Notes under the pieces: model-generated
Database searches by the model: none
The model's input: only the letters and a program-made list of their open reading frames with translations
What the model was told of the DNA's origin: nothing
Assembly (NCBI GenBank): GCA_021776525.1
Contig: JAJFFT010000006.1
Location: forward strand, 248,001-312,000
Direction: 5' to 3'
Length of the DNA stretch: 64,000 nucleotides
Source: Robiginitomaculum sp.
GTDB lineage: Bacteria; Pseudomonadota; Alphaproteobacteria; Caulobacterales; Maricaulaceae
Shown: positions 35,317 through 45,834 of the stretch, one piece after another
Numbering within the stretch: the first letter of the stretch is position 1
Layout of the letters: each line of letters begins with the position of its first letter
Translations under genes and position numbers: made by a program

Positions 35317-36612
35317 CTATTCCTCTTGCGAGAGGCGATAGATCAGCAGAGCGGCCTTCTGGATATTGCTTTTCAGGCTGGTCATGTCGGCGGTTTCGTT
35401 TTTGGTGTGTCCGCCCGGACCCATCAGGCCCAGACCATCCAGCGCCGCATCAACATGCCCGGCGGTAAAGGAAATATCCGCCGCGCCGGCATTGCGCGGA
35501 TTAACCGCCTTTACCGCGCCAAGGCCCAAACTTTCGCTGATATCGCTATAGCGTTTCAACAGATCATAATTGCCACTGGCCGGGGCCATGGGCGGATAAC
35601 CATCGTCAAATGTCAAAACCGCCGACGTATGAGCCAGATTATCGGCCGCGATGGCCTGCATTTTGGCTTTGGCCATGGCCAGCTGTTCTGGCGAGACCGC
35701 ACGAATACCACCGGCAACATGCAGGGTTTGCGCCACCACATTGGTTTTACCAAAGGCGGTGCCGGTGCTGGTGGTCTTGTCTTCGCTGATCCGCGTGCCC
35801 CCAAAAATACGCCCCGGATTAAAGGTCAGGTTTTCCATAGGTTCAAGAGTTTCGCGAAAGGCATTTAAAATCCGGGCCGCCTCCAGCACCGCGCCATAGC
35901 CGACCCGGTCAGAAAATATCTGCGAGCTGTGCGAGGCTTTGCCAGTAACGTCCAAGGCCCAGCCGACACTGCCCCGCCGGGCCACAACGGCGGTTTTAAT
36001 ATTGCCGTCACCATCCTCGAAACCAAGCGCAATATCGGCCCAGATGGCCGCATCAACCAACGCCTTTTTAGAGCGGGACAAGGGACGGCCACTGCTTTCT
36101 TCGTCGCCGGTCATCACGACTTTGATACTGACATTATCCAACACACCGGTGTTTTTTAACGCCCGGATGGCCGCAATAATGATCACATCGCCGCCCTTCA
36201 TATCGGTAATACCGGGGCCTTTGATCTTGTCATCGCCCAGGGGTTCAAATTTTTGAAAATCATCGCCTTTGGCAAACACCGTATCCAGATGGCCGATCAT
36301 CAAAAATTTTGGTCCCCGCGTACCAGATGTGGCCACCAGATGCCCGGCCCGGTTAAAGCCCGCGCCATCCACCCATTGGGTTTGAAATCCCAACGCCGCC
36401 AGTTCGGCCCCGAACACATCGCCAACGGCGCGAACCCCGGAAAAGTTCATGGTGCCGGAATTGATGTTGACGCTTTGCTCTAAGGTGGCCAGCGCCTTGG
36501 GCAGATCGTGCTCGATAGCGGCCAAAATCGCGGATTCGGTTTTTTGGTCCGCCCATGATGGCCCGGCAATAAAGGCCGCGAACACGGATACGAGAATGAT
36601 AATTTGACGCAT
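35317..36612 (-). CDS. M20 family metallopeptidase (secreted, carboxypeptidase-like)
   Basis: A 431-residue M20 metallopeptidase with a signal peptide (MRQIIILVSVFAAFIAGPSW). Metal and catalytic residues lie in GHLDTVFAKG (His and Asp), GITDMKGG (Asp), TGDEESSG (the Glu pair) and near the C-terminus in FTAGHVDAAL. It resembles glutamate carboxypeptidase/CPG2-like enzymes that cleave C-terminal glutamate from peptides or folates. The dimerisation domain is inserted after about residue 185. ATG 36612 starts the signal peptide; ATG 36630 is an alternative. It is convergent with the TetR gene. Confidence 0.88.
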   Translation of the reverse strand: MRQIIILVSVFAAFIAGPSWADQKTESAILAAIEHDLPKALATLEQSVNINSGTMNFSGVRAVGDVFGAELAALGFQTQWVDGAGFNRAGHLVATSGTRGPKFLMIGHLDTVFAKGDDFQKFEPLGDDKIKGPGITDMKGGDVIIIAAIRALKNTGVLDNVSIKVVMTGDEESSGRPLSRSKKALVDAAIWADIALGFEDGDGNIKTAVVARRGSVGWALDVTGKASHSSQIFSDRVGYGAVLEAARILNAFRETLEPMENLTFNPGRIFGGTRISEDKTTSTGTAFGKTNVVAQTLHVAGGIRAVSPEQLAMAKAKMQAIAADNLAHTSAVLTFDDGYPPMAPASGNYDLLKRYSDISESLGLGAVKAVNPRNAGAADISFTAGHVDAALDGLGLMGPGGHTKNETADMTSLKSNIQKAALLIYRLSQEE

Positions 36613-36810
36613 GATTGGCCTGTCTTTCATTTTGCCCTGAACGGCGACTGTAGGCACCTGGCCGAATATTCTCAACAGCCTGATTTTGCAAAACCTGCGG
36701 TCTGCGCCGCATTCTTCTCATGATTTTTACGCGCCCGCATTGATTGTGCCGCGGCGTTTGTGTTCTAAGTTGGGGCGAATCTGCACTGAAGAAAACCTAA
36801 GGCTATTTCC

Positions 36811-37785
<975 letters not shown>

Positions 37786-37815
37786 GCCTGAAAATGGCAA
37801 TAAAGGACCATAGAA

Positions 37816-38775
37816 ATGCGGATATTCATCACCGGGGCATCAGGTTTTGTCGGCGGCGCGGCAGCCACGTATTTTGCCAAAGGGCATGAGGTTCTGGCCA
37901 TGTCGCGCTCGGATAAATCTGATGCGGTGATCAAGACGTTGGGGATAACACCGGTGCGCTGTTCGCTGGGCCATGTACGCGCCGAAGATTTGAAAGACGT
38001 TGATGTGGTGATCCACAGTGCCGCCAAGGTTGAAGAGTGGGGCGCATGGGCGGATTACTGGGCGATGAATGTCGGCGGCACAGAACAATTATTACAAGTG
38101 GCCAAAGCGGCCGGGGTAAAAACCTTTATCCATATCGGCACCGAAGCCAGCGTATTTTACGGGCAAAGCATGCGTAATATTGATGAAACCCTGCCGCTGG
38201 CCCTGCGCAGCCCCTATCCCTATTCGCGCACCAAAGCCCACGCCGAAAAGGCTGTCATGACCGCCAATGGCGATGGTTTTCGTACCAACAGCGTGCGGCC
38301 CCGTATGATTTGGGGGCCGGGGGACAAAACCATTTTGCCGGTGGTGTTGGAAATGATCGAGACGGGGCGGTTTTTATGGGTTGATGGCGGCAAGGCCCTG
38401 ACCAGCACCACCCATATCGATAATCTGGTTCACGGGATTGATCTGGCTATTCAAAATGGCAAAGGCGGCGAGGCCTATTTTGTTACCGATGATGGCACAC
38501 GCAGCCTGCGTGCGTTTTTTACTGCCCTGACCCAAACCGCAGGGGTTACTCCGCCCGACAAGCACATGCCCGGCTGGCTGGCCAGCCTGCTGGCCCGCAT
38601 TATTGAGGGGGTTTGGCGTCTTTTTGGCCTTAAATCTACACCGCCTTTGACACGCTTTGCCGCCGATATGATGCGCCGCGAGGGGACCATCAATATCAAC
38701 AAGGCCAAACAGGAATTGGGCTATGCCCCGGTGATCAGCGTCAAGGATGGCCTGGCGGCGTTATCAGGCGCTTAA
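37816..38775 (+). CDS. NAD-dependent epimerase/dehydratase (3-beta-HSD-like)
   Basis: A 319-residue extended short-chain dehydrogenase. The nucleotide-binding GASGFVGG starts at residue 7 and the active-site YSRTK has Tyr136 and Lys140. SVRPRMIWGPGD and the 3-beta-hydroxysteroid dehydrogenase-like features place it among sterol or NAD(P)-linked oxidoreductases. The substrate is unknown. The C-terminal part carries an amphipathic segment rather than a membrane anchor. It lies 30 bases downstream of the SEL1/SPOR gene on the same strand and ends convergent with the DUF4199 gene. Confidence 0.88.
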   Translation: MRIFITGASGFVGGAAATYFAKGHEVLAMSRSDKSDAVIKTLGITPVRCSLGHVRAEDLKDVDVVIHSAAKVEEWGAWADYWAMNVGGTEQLLQVAKAAGVKTFIHIGTEASVFYGQSMRNIDETLPLALRSPYPYSRTKAHAEKAVMTANGDGFRTNSVRPRMIWGPGDKTILPVVLEMIETGRFLWVDGGKALTSTTHIDNLVHGIDLAIQNGKGGEAYFVTDDGTRSLRAFFTALTQTAGVTPPDKHMPGWLASLLARIIEGVWRLFGLKSTPPLTRFAADMMRREGTININKAKQELGYAPVISVKDGLAALSGA

Positions 38776-39305
38776 TGACGCGCCGGCATGACATGGGGCA
38801 GACGCAACACCGCCGCCGAGACCAGCGAGACCAGAAAACCCAGCGGGAAAATTTCTGCAAACGTCATCGGCAGGCGAAATAAAGGATTGGCATATTGAAC
38901 CTTCAGGCCATCCATTTTGGCGCGCAAAGCCAACAGATCGGCCTCTGAAATACCGGCCTCTTGCTGGGTTTTGATAATCCCTGAGGCATAATCATTGATA
39001 AAAGCGTGGTCGGTCAGGGCCAGATAAACCTCCCATGCGGTCACATAAATAACACTGGCCACAAGCGCGATCCCCAGACCCAGTGCAAAGGCTCTGCCAA
39101 ACCGAATAACCCCGCCCAGTTCGCGGTCGCGATAACGCTTAACGCCAACGAAAATCATCGTCATGGCCACCAGCATGATCAGATAACCCAGCCAGACAGA
39201 AACCCCGCTTTTGCCTTCCGATATTACAATCCCCCAAATCATACTGCCGATAATCACCGCGCCAGTCAGCAACCCATAGGTCAAAATTGTTTTCGTCATT
39301 GTCAT
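38772..39305 (-). CDS. DUF4199 membrane protein
   Basis: A 177-residue protein with three or four membrane segments (about residues 6-24, 34-51, 68-90 and 150-166). The DUF4199 pattern GVKRYRDRELGGVIRFGRAF is visible near residues 52-72. It is preceded by AGGAG with a 7-base spacer before ATG 39305. The gene lies 80 bases downstream of the LuxR-type membrane regulator gene on the same strand and is probably its partner; such pairs recur in Hyphomonadaceae-like genomes. The function is unknown. Confidence 0.84.
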   Translation of the reverse strand: MTMTKTILTYGLLTGAVIIGSMIWGIVISEGKSGVSVWLGYLIMLVAMTMIFVGVKRYRDRELGGVIRFGRAFALGLGIALVASVIYVTAWEVYLALTDHAFINDYASGIIKTQQEAGISEADLLALRAKMDGLKVQYANPLFRLPMTFAEIFPLGFLVSLVSAAVLRLPHVMPARH

Positions 39306-39385
39306 GATTGGCTCCTTGTGATCTTCCAGAGTAAAGCAAGGCCATACAGATAATTCTATCACCCAAAAGGGTGATTTTGTATCTT

Positions 39386-39808
39386 TTACGGGATCAGCGC
39401 CAGGGTCCGTGCGCGGTCCACGGCCTGGGTGCGCCGTTGCACAGACAGCTTTTCATAAAGCCGGTTCAGGTGGGTTTTAATGGTGTTGGGCGATACCCCA
39501 AGGCGGCGGGCAATATCCTTATTGGCATAGCCTGCGGCCAGATATTCCAGCACCTGATATTCACGCTGGCTGATCCCCAAAGCGGACAGGGCTTTGGTGT
39601 TTTTACGAAATGCTGCGCCGTTCACTTTGCGGGCTATATGCGCCCCCGCCCACAGGCCAAGGCCCAAAAAGGCGGCGGCAATCAGGGCGATATAAATCGG
39701 CGCAGGCATCATGCGGGCCGTGTATTGAAAGTCCAGCCATTGCAACGCAAAAGCGGCCAAACCAAGGGCCACAGCCAACCCCAAAACCAAAGACCGCTCC
39801 AAATGCAT
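39386..39808 (-). CDS. membrane-bound LuxR-type transcriptional regulator
   Basis: A 140-residue protein with two N-terminal transmembrane helices (about residues 7-28 and 34-55) and a C-terminal LuxR-type HTH. The HTH reads ISQREYQVLEYLAAGYANKD, then IARRLGVSPNTIKTHLNRLY. The HTH sits on the cytoplasmic side, so this is a membrane-tethered regulator with no receiver domain. ATG 39808 is the best start. It is followed by the DUF4199 gene, which it probably regulates or interacts with. The signal it senses is unknown. Confidence 0.88.
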   Translation of the reverse strand: MHLERSLVLGLAVALGLAAFALQWLDFQYTARMMPAPIYIALIAAAFLGLGLWAGAHIARKVNGAAFRKNTKALSALGISQREYQVLEYLAAGYANKDIARRLGVSPNTIKTHLNRLYEKLSVQRRTQAVDRARTLALIP

Positions 39809-40048
39809 TATGCCCGTTCCTTTTGCCTCACGGTCCAGCCCCTGCACCCGATTACCTTTGGCCGCGCACCGTGGGCATAGGCAAAACTATGAGCAGAGCC
39901 CGATAAAGTACAGCTGCAACGGCTTCCCGGCGATACCAAAAACAAAGCGCACGCGCTTGGTTGAGGTTTCATCAATCGTAAAAAACCCCTCACAGTGCAC
40001 TTTATGTGTTATAGCATATGCATAATATAATACCGGGGGACAATAAAT
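39809..40048. other. intergenic region between LuxR-type regulator and secreted-protein gene
   Basis: This 240-base gap separates divergent genes. Near its right end there is an AT-rich, partly palindromic stretch (GCATATGCATAATATAATAC around 40014-40033) followed by GGGGGAC as ribosome-binding site before the ATG at 40049. I see no gene, no clear terminator and no RNA structure. It probably carries the two promoters. Confidence 0.4.
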
Positions 40049-41941
40049 ATGCGTTATTTTGTACTGGCAATTGCCCTAATATTTTACGCTTTTCCAGCGA
40101 TAGCCCAAACCCGCCTTGATATGCTGGCCTCTATATTACCAACGCATCGTTCAGCCTCCAAAGATGGCACTGTCAGCTTTTTTGCAACAGTCCTTAATGC
40201 TTCAACCACCGATACGCTGACCAATTGCAAGCCGGTTTTTACCGCAGATCAAAGCCCGCAGGATATTGCCCGCAAGGCCAGCTTTACGTTCCAGACAGTA
40301 GATGGTGCCAATGCCCTGACCGGCAGCCCCAATACAGCAATAGATATTACCCCATCCACTTTCCAGGGCTTTGTTTTCGGTGTGGATGGCAAGTTGAACA
40401 CCAGTGGTGACGCCTTCACATCTGACCTTTCTGTTCGGTTTCAGTGTGATAACGGCACACCCCAGGACAATGTCTATCTCAACACGGCATCAATATTTGT
40501 CAGCGACAGCAAATCACCCATGGATGCCTTAAGCATTGCCCAAACCCCTACGGCCGATGGCATTGTTAATATTACAACGGCCGGAGGATCAGAGGCCTTT
40601 GCCGTGGCCGCGACAAATCTGGGGGCCGGCGGTGCACAAAACGTGGTGGTTACACCAACACTGGATGTTCCAGTTGATATTGCAGATAATTCCCGTGAGA
40701 CAAAAATCCCCAGCCCGTTTAGCGATATTGCCAGTCTCAGCATTTGTGAAACCAATTCCGCCACGGGGGCCTGTCTGGCCCCGCCCACGGCCAGTGTGAT
40801 TGCCTCGTTAGGGGCCGGGGTTTCCACTTTTTCTGTCTTTGTCACGGCCAATGCAACAACCGGGATTGGCCTTGTGCCCCAATGGTTGCGGGTGACGGTT
40901 AACTTTGTACCGCAATCGGCGGCAATGAACGAGATTGCCGGACGCACCAGCGTTGCCATAAAGGCACCGGGAGCACCGCTTGGGGCAACACAGAATTTTG
41001 CTGAACTACCCGACGGGCTATATGCCCTTCGCATGCGGCCCAATGCACAAGCGTCATCATCACAAATAGTTGACGGGGAAATGCTGGTGATCAATCGCAG
41101 CGCCGTTGCCGCCGCAGATAAAAGCCAGAGCATTGGTCCCGACAGAGCACGCCCGGCAGAGGAAAGCAGCAAAACAGAATTTTCCACGATCGGCATGGCC
41201 ATCCTGGAATTAACCGATACTACAGCACTGAGCACACCGGTCAGGGCCGCTACTGGATTACGGATATCAATAGATTTAGACACGGAAACTGATGGCGGCG
41301 TTACCTTCAATACCAGAGAACCCATACGCCATCAAAACTCACCCCAACAACCCGCCGACGCTGATGTATTATTAGGGCTGCGAAGCGCATTTCAGGCGCG
41401 CCTTTATGCAGGGCATAATTTCACCACTATCCGTGATTTTAATATGGGGGCGAACCGAGGCAATGAAACGGTGCTGACCCACCAAATCAAGACCAATACA
41501 GATTTGCAAAGTTTTACGGCGGCACTTGGTACCAGTATCAATGCCAATGGCGAAATTTTCTTCAGTCTGAAAAATCCTATTGATGGCAGTAATGCCGGTG
41601 AATTTAATGTTGGCTCTGTCGGCACACAATCCCAATCCCTTACGTTTAGTGCCGCCGAAAACTGCACCATGACCGTTGATGAGGCGGAAGACACTTTTAC
41701 AGATAACTTTGCCATGTTCGTTGTCACTTTAACCACCAACCAGATACTGGGGGGGCGGTGCCCACAGGTGGGCCGTTATAATTTGTTTCTCTATGCCAGC
41801 GTTTTTTCCAAAAACGTCTTTGGCAACCCAAACGCCCTGGATAAGTTTTATTTCACGGCTTTGTTTTTAGGGCGCCCCTTTACAGCTACCGCCAGCAAAG
41901 CGGTTGTTTTATCAGGCGAGTTTGACCCATCGGCGCAATAA
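40049..41941 (+). CDS. large secreted protein of unknown function
   Basis: A 630-residue protein that I do not recognise. A clear signal peptide (MRYFVLAIALIFYAFPAIAQ) is present. The mature chain is Ser/Thr/Ala/Asn rich with alternating hydrophobic residues, suggesting a series of beta-sandwich (Ig-like) domains. Cysteines fall in pairs (near residues 60 and 130, later near 232 and 243), and a conserved-looking C-terminal part reads GRYNLFLYASVFSKNVFGN. There is no anchor or sorting signal visible. It stands alone between the LuxR-type regulator and an HTH protein. It may be a surface or matrix protein; this is inference. Confidence 0.82.
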   Translation: MRYFVLAIALIFYAFPAIAQTRLDMLASILPTHRSASKDGTVSFFATVLNASTTDTLTNCKPVFTADQSPQDIARKASFTFQTVDGANALTGSPNTAIDITPSTFQGFVFGVDGKLNTSGDAFTSDLSVRFQCDNGTPQDNVYLNTASIFVSDSKSPMDALSIAQTPTADGIVNITTAGGSEAFAVAATNLGAGGAQNVVVTPTLDVPVDIADNSRETKIPSPFSDIASLSICETNSATGACLAPPTASVIASLGAGVSTFSVFVTANATTGIGLVPQWLRVTVNFVPQSAAMNEIAGRTSVAIKAPGAPLGATQNFAELPDGLYALRMRPNAQASSSQIVDGEMLVINRSAVAAADKSQSIGPDRARPAEESSKTEFSTIGMAILELTDTTALSTPVRAATGLRISIDLDTETDGGVTFNTREPIRHQNSPQQPADADVLLGLRSAFQARLYAGHNFTTIRDFNMGANRGNETVLTHQIKTNTDLQSFTAALGTSINANGEIFFSLKNPIDGSNAGEFNVGSVGTQSQSLTFSAAENCTMTVDEAEDTFTDNFAMFVVTLTTNQILGGRCPQVGRYNLFLYASVFSKNVFGNPNALDKFYFTALFLGRPFTATASKAVVLSGEFDPSAQ

Positions 41942-41957
41942 GGCGTTGTGTGTGAAC

Positions 41958-42542
41958 TCACACCGGCGCGGCGTCTGTTTCCTCCCCACCGGCCAGACGC
42001 ATCAGCATCTGGGTCATTTGTTCGCGAAACATCTCGTCTTCGCCATCAAGGCCTAGGGCCTCGTCCAGGTCAGTGCGTTGACGAGGCTTTTCCAAGATTT
42101 GTTTTTCCGCATCGCGAAGGCGCCCGGCCGCCATAGAAAGCGCCGCGGCAAGACGCGTGGTGGCCACTGTGTCAGCCGGGTCGATGCGATCCAGAGTGTC
42201 TTCCAGTGTGCGCACGGCCAGACGCAGGGCATCAATGCCGCGGGCATGGCTGCGTTGCCAGTCCTCGCGCACGCGGCGTTTGCGTAAAGTCGCGGCGCTG
42301 ACCCCGAAATGCGCCGCCAGTGCGGTCATGGGCTTACCGGCTTCCCAGGCATCGCGAATGGCCGACCAGTCCGGCGGCGGCGGGGCCGGCCAGTGCTCGA
42401 CCAGTGCGCGTCTGGTCATTTCTGCAACCGGCAAATCCAGGGCATGGGCAATCTGGCGTGTGGTTTTTCCCTGTCCATACAGAGTGCGGGCCTCGGCCCA
42501 TTTCGCCAATAGGATCGGCTGGCTGTTATGATCATCACTCAT
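41958..42542 (-). CDS. HTH protein with internally duplicated helix-turn-helix
   Basis: A 194-residue soluble protein of unknown family. Two related HTH-like segments are visible: WAEARTLYGQGKTTRQIAHA (residues about 15-34) and IRDAWEAGKPMTALAAHFGV (about 61-80), each followed by a recognition-like helix and ending in W (EHW and EDW). The C-terminal half is helical, with an acidic tail. This resembles small-terminase-like or GcrA-unrelated DNA-binding proteins of Alphaproteobacteria, but no match is certain. It is divergent from ruvC, 210 bases away. ATG 42542 was chosen over an upstream in-frame start. Confidence 0.75.
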   Translation of the reverse strand: MSDDHNSQPILLAKWAEARTLYGQGKTTRQIAHALDLPVAEMTRRALVEHWPAPPPPDWSAIRDAWEAGKPMTALAAHFGVSAATLRKRRVREDWQRSHARGIDALRLAVRTLEDTLDRIDPADTVATTRLAAALSMAAGRLRDAEKQILEKPRQRTDLDEALGLDGEDEMFREQMTQMLMRLAGGEETDAAPV

Positions 42543-42752
42543 GCCCCCACTATACGCCGGTGCAATTGCCGTCGGATAAGATCTCAAACCCCCATGCCCG
42601 GCGTATGGGGCCAATGCGGGACACCTGAGGGACCGCTTTGCCCCTTAATCATCCCTTGCCGATCCCTTATTCGCCCCTCATTGGCGCAAAAAACACCCTC
42701 AACCGCCCCTCAAATGATGCGTATTGCCCCTTTTTACCCCTAGAGTGTGTTC

Positions 42753-43268
42753 ATGAGTGAAATGATTCGTATTTTGGGCATTGATCCGGGCCTGCGCCGG
42801 TGTGGCTGGGGTCTGGTGGACATGCGCGGCAGCAAGCTTAGCTTTCATGCCTGCGGCACAATTATACCCGACACGAAGGCCGAAATGAGTGTGCGCCTTC
42901 TTCATATTTTTCGCGAAATGGGCGCGGTGATTGAACAACACAAACCGGATCGCGCCGCCATTGAAGATACCTTTATGAACAACAATGCCGCCTCGGCCTT
43001 AAAACTCGGCGCGGCGCGGGCAGCGGCCATGCTGGCCCCGGCCAATGCCGATCTGGGTGTTGAAAATTACGCGCCACGGGCGATCAAAAAAGCCATTGTC
43101 GGTACCGGCCGCGCCGACAAAAACCAGATGGCCGCTATGGTCGCCATGTTGTTGCCTGGGTGCAGCGCCAAAGCCGATGAAGCCGACGCCTTGGCGATTG
43201 CCATATGTTGTGCCAACCATGCCCCCCTGACCTCGGCACTGGCCACGTCGCTGGAGCGCGCCTCATGA
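42753..43268 (+). CDS. ruvC: Holliday junction resolvase RuvC
   Basis: RuvC cuts Holliday junctions during recombinational repair, working with RuvAB. The 171-residue protein carries the catalytic acids D11 in LGIDPG, E71 in AIEDTF, and D142 and D145 in the C-terminal ADEADAL region. ATG 42753 is used; a GTG two codons upstream is also in frame. It overlaps ruvA by ATGA. The gene order ruvC-ruvA-ruvB-ybgC is the usual one in Alphaproteobacteria; yebC is not directly upstream here. Confidence 0.96.
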   Translation: MSEMIRILGIDPGLRRCGWGLVDMRGSKLSFHACGTIIPDTKAEMSVRLLHIFREMGAVIEQHKPDRAAIEDTFMNNNAASALKLGAARAAAMLAPANADLGVENYAPRAIKKAIVGTGRADKNQMAAMVAMLLPGCSAKADEADALAIAICCANHAPLTSALATSLERAS

Positions 43269-43888
43269 TTGGAAAACTCAAAGGTGTCATCGATACGCTG
43301 GGCAGCGGCGAACTGATCCTGGATGTCGGCGGGGTCGGTTATCTGGTGCAATGCGGGGCACGGACTTTGCGCACTTTGGTGGTTGGCGAGGCCGCGCAAT
43401 TGCACATTGAAACCATTATGCGCCAGGACCTGCTGCGCCTTTACGGATTCACCACCGAAGAAGAACGGGCCTGGTTTATGCGCTTGCAGGACATTCAGGG
43501 CGTCGGTCCCAAAGCCGCCTTTGCGGTTCTGGATACCCTTTCACCAGCCGAGCTGATGAATGCGGCGGCACTGGAAGACAAGGCCAGCATCGCAAGGGCG
43601 CAAGGGGTCGGACCACGTATTGCGGCACGCATTGCCGGCGAGTTGAAAGACAAGCCGCCCCCCACCGGGCGCGGACTTGGCGGCCTGATATCAACCCCAA
43701 GCGATACCAGCGCACCAGCAACGCCCAGCGCGCTTAGCAGCAATGCCGAAGCGGTGTCGGCGCTGGTTAATCTGGGCCTCAGCGCCATGGACGCCCAGCG
43801 GGCCGTAGCCGGGGCACAGCGCACACTGGGCGAAGAGGCGACGCTTGATCAGCTGATCCGCACAGCCTTGAAGGATATGGGCACATGA
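43265..43888 (+). CDS. ruvA: Holliday junction DNA helicase subunit RuvA
   Basis: RuvA binds Holliday junctions and loads RuvB for branch migration. The 207-residue protein has domain I ([20 protein letters not shown]), two helix-hairpin-helix motifs in domain II ([13 protein letters not shown] and [17 protein letters not shown]), a flexible linker and a C-terminal domain III contacting RuvB ([17 protein letters not shown]). ATG 43265 overlaps the ruvC stop and its TGA overlaps the ruvB ATG. Normal length. Confidence 0.96.
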   Translation: MIGKLKGVIDTLGSGELILDVGGVGYLVQCGARTLRTLVVGEAAQLHIETIMRQDLLRLYGFTTEEERAWFMRLQDIQGVGPKAAFAVLDTLSPAELMNAAALEDKASIARAQGVGPRIAARIAGELKDKPPPTGRGLGGLISTPSDTSAPATPSALSSNAEAVSALVNLGLSAMDAQRAVAGAQRTLGEEATLDQLIRTALKDMGT

Positions 43889-44934
43889 GTGAGGCCCAGA
43901 ACGATGGACGCATCTTAGACGCTAAGGCCCAGGGCGATGACGGGCGTGACAAGGCCCTGCGCCCGCAAAGTTTTGACAGCTTTGTCGGTCAAAGCGCGCT
44001 GCTTGATAATCTCAAGGTGTTTGTATCTGCGGCCAGGGGCCGCGATGAAGCGCTGGACCATGTTTTGCTGTCCGGGCCGCCGGGGCTGGGCAAAACCACA
44101 TTGGCGCAGATTGTCTCGCGCGAATTGGGGGTTAATTTTCGCGCCACTTCGGGGCCAGTTATTGCCAAAGCCGGAGACCTGGCCGCGATCCTGACCAATT
44201 TGGAGCCACGGGATGTGTTGTTCATTGACGAAATTCACCGCCTCTCCCCCCATGTTGAAGAAATTCTCTATCCGGCCATGGAAGATTTCGAACTGGACCT
44301 GATCATCGGCGAAGGTCCTTCGGCGCGCACCATCAAGATTGATCTGGCGCCCTTTACGCTGATCGGTGCCACCACCCGTGCCGGCCTGTTGGCGACCCCC
44401 CTGCGGGATCGGTTCGGCGTGCCGGCCCGGCTGGACTTTTATAAAACTGCGGACCTGACCCGCATTGTGACCCGCGCCGCGGGAAAACTCGGTGCGGATT
44501 TAAGCGAAGATGGCGCCCACGAAATTGCCAAACGCGCCCGCGGCACCCCCCGCGTGGCCGGGCGATTATTGCGCCGGGTGCGCGATTTTGCCGAAGCCGA
44601 AAGTGTTGGCCAGATCAGCGCCAATTTTGCGGATACGGCGCTAAAACGCCTTGAAGTGGATGCCTTGGGCCTTGATGCACAGGACCGCCGTTATTTATAC
44701 ACCCTGACCGAGAAATTTGCCGGACTGCCGGTGGGGCTGGATACGTTGGCCGCATCATTGTCCGAAGCCCGCGATGCGCTGGAAGAAGTCATCGAGCCGT
44801 TTTTGATCCAGCAAGGTTTTATTCAACGCACCCCGCGCGGTCGGGTGGCCACCGGACGGGCTTATGAACATTTGGGCCTGATCGAGCCGCCCGGACTTGG
44901 CAATCCCGACGACCTGTTTGGGGATGACAGATGA
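43885..44934 (+). CDS. ruvB: Holliday junction DNA helicase subunit RuvB
   Basis: RuvB is the AAA+ motor for branch migration. The 349-residue protein has Walker A GPPGLGKT ending near K70, Walker [10 protein letters not shown], sensor 1 with GATTRAG, the arginine-finger region and the C-terminal winged-helix domain with GLDTLAASL. It overlaps ruvA by four bases at the start and ybgC by four at the end. Normal for the family. Confidence 0.97.
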   Translation: MSEAQNDGRILDAKAQGDDGRDKALRPQSFDSFVGQSALLDNLKVFVSAARGRDEALDHVLLSGPPGLGKTTLAQIVSRELGVNFRATSGPVIAKAGDLAAILTNLEPRDVLFIDEIHRLSPHVEEILYPAMEDFELDLIIGEGPSARTIKIDLAPFTLIGATTRAGLLATPLRDRFGVPARLDFYKTADLTRIVTRAAGKLGADLSEDGAHEIAKRARGTPRVAGRLLRRVRDFAEAESVGQISANFADTALKRLEVDALGLDAQDRRYLYTLTEKFAGLPVGLDTLAASLSEARDALEEVIEPFLIQQGFIQRTPRGRVATGRAYEHLGLIEPPGLGNPDDLFGDDR

Positions 44935-45374
44935 GTGTGCCGGAGGCGGGCCATTTTGAGGATGGCGTACACACCCTGCCGATCCGCATTTATTATGAAG
45001 ACACGGACTTTTCCGGTGTGGTCTATCACGCCTCTTACTTAAGGTTTATGGAGCGCGGGCGCACCGAATACCTGCGCTTGTCGGGCGTCAGTCATACCGA
45101 TCTTCTGGATGGTGAAACACCCTTGGCCTTTGCGGTGCGCACGATGAATATCAATTTTAACCGTCCAGCCCGTATTGATGATGTTCTGACCGTGCAAACA
45201 CGTTTTACGGCTGCGCGCGGCGCCCGAATTTTTGCCCATCAAACCGTCATGCGCGGTGATGAAATATTGATCAGCACCGATGTGCAAATCGCCTGTATCG
45301 ACCTAGGTGGACGACCAAAACGTTTGCCACCGGCACTGTTGGAACAACTTGCGCCCTTCCTATCAGACCATTGA
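44931..45374 (+). CDS. ybgC: acyl-CoA thioesterase YbgC (Tol-Pal associated)
   Basis: A 147-residue 4-hydroxybenzoyl-CoA-type hotdog thioesterase. The motif [20 protein letters not shown] (residues 21-40) carries the catalytic aspartates, and GRTEY follows. YbgC is normally the first gene of the tol-pal cluster and binds acyl carrier protein and phospholipid-synthesis enzymes. It overlaps ruvB by four bases. Here the next tol gene, tolQ, is separated from it by about 1.4 kb containing a small unknown gene and a LysR regulator gene, an unusual interruption. Confidence 0.94.
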   Translation: MSVPEAGHFEDGVHTLPIRIYYEDTDFSGVVYHASYLRFMERGRTEYLRLSGVSHTDLLDGETPLAFAVRTMNINFNRPARIDDVLTVQTRFTAARGARIFAHQTVMRGDEILISTDVQIACIDLGGRPKRLPPALLEQLAPFLSDH

Positions 45375-45421
45375 ACATAGACCAGCCAACCGTTATTTTT
45401 GGAATGGCCGATTGCCCCAAA

Positions 45422-45715
45422 TTACACGCCAAGGTCAATGGTGACGGAATGGTCCTTAAATACATCTGTCGGCAGGGCATGGTTTTCAGTTTTTAAGGCC
45501 AACATGGCGGCAATAGGCCTTTGTATAAGTGTACTGGGATGGGCTGGCACAGGAAGGCTGGGGGCGTGCCCGTGAAAAACAGCCGTAAACTGCGTCGCAT
45601 CCCAATGATATTCCAATTCAGCATGCTGCGTCCCTTCATAGTTGAGGCCAAGTCGAAACTCACCATCCATTACGTCGCGGATGTCGGTGCTTAATAGTGT
45701 TATCTCATAGGTCAT
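45422..45715 (-). CDS. small protein of unknown function next to LysR gene
   Basis: A 97-residue protein that I do not recognise. It has no signal peptide and no transmembrane segment. A central stretch rich in aromatic and beta-type residues (HAELEYHWDATQFTAVFHGH) suggests a small beta-barrel or cupin-like fold, but this is speculation. It is divergent from the LysR gene, with 119 bases between their starts, and is probably its target. Codon usage is AT-richer than the tol and ruv genes around it, as is that of the LysR gene. Confidence 0.65.
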   Translation of the reverse strand: MTYEITLLSTDIRDVMDGEFRLGLNYEGTQHAELEYHWDATQFTAVFHGHAPSLPVPAHPSTLIQRPIAAMLALKTENHALPTDVFKDHSVTIDLGV

Positions 45716-45834
45716 TATGGTTTTTCCATCGCTGTGTTTTCAACAGGGCCTTACCCTTGCAATGGCATTGTTAAACCAAGGTATGCGGTTTATGCAGTCC
45801 CCAATAACGGACCATACTGGATCATTTACGCACC

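Noticed and set aside
39847-40048. A possible CRISPR or phage remnant was considered in the gap before the large secreted gene.
   Set aside because: There are no repeated units or integrase-like sequences; it is an AT-rich divergent promoter region.
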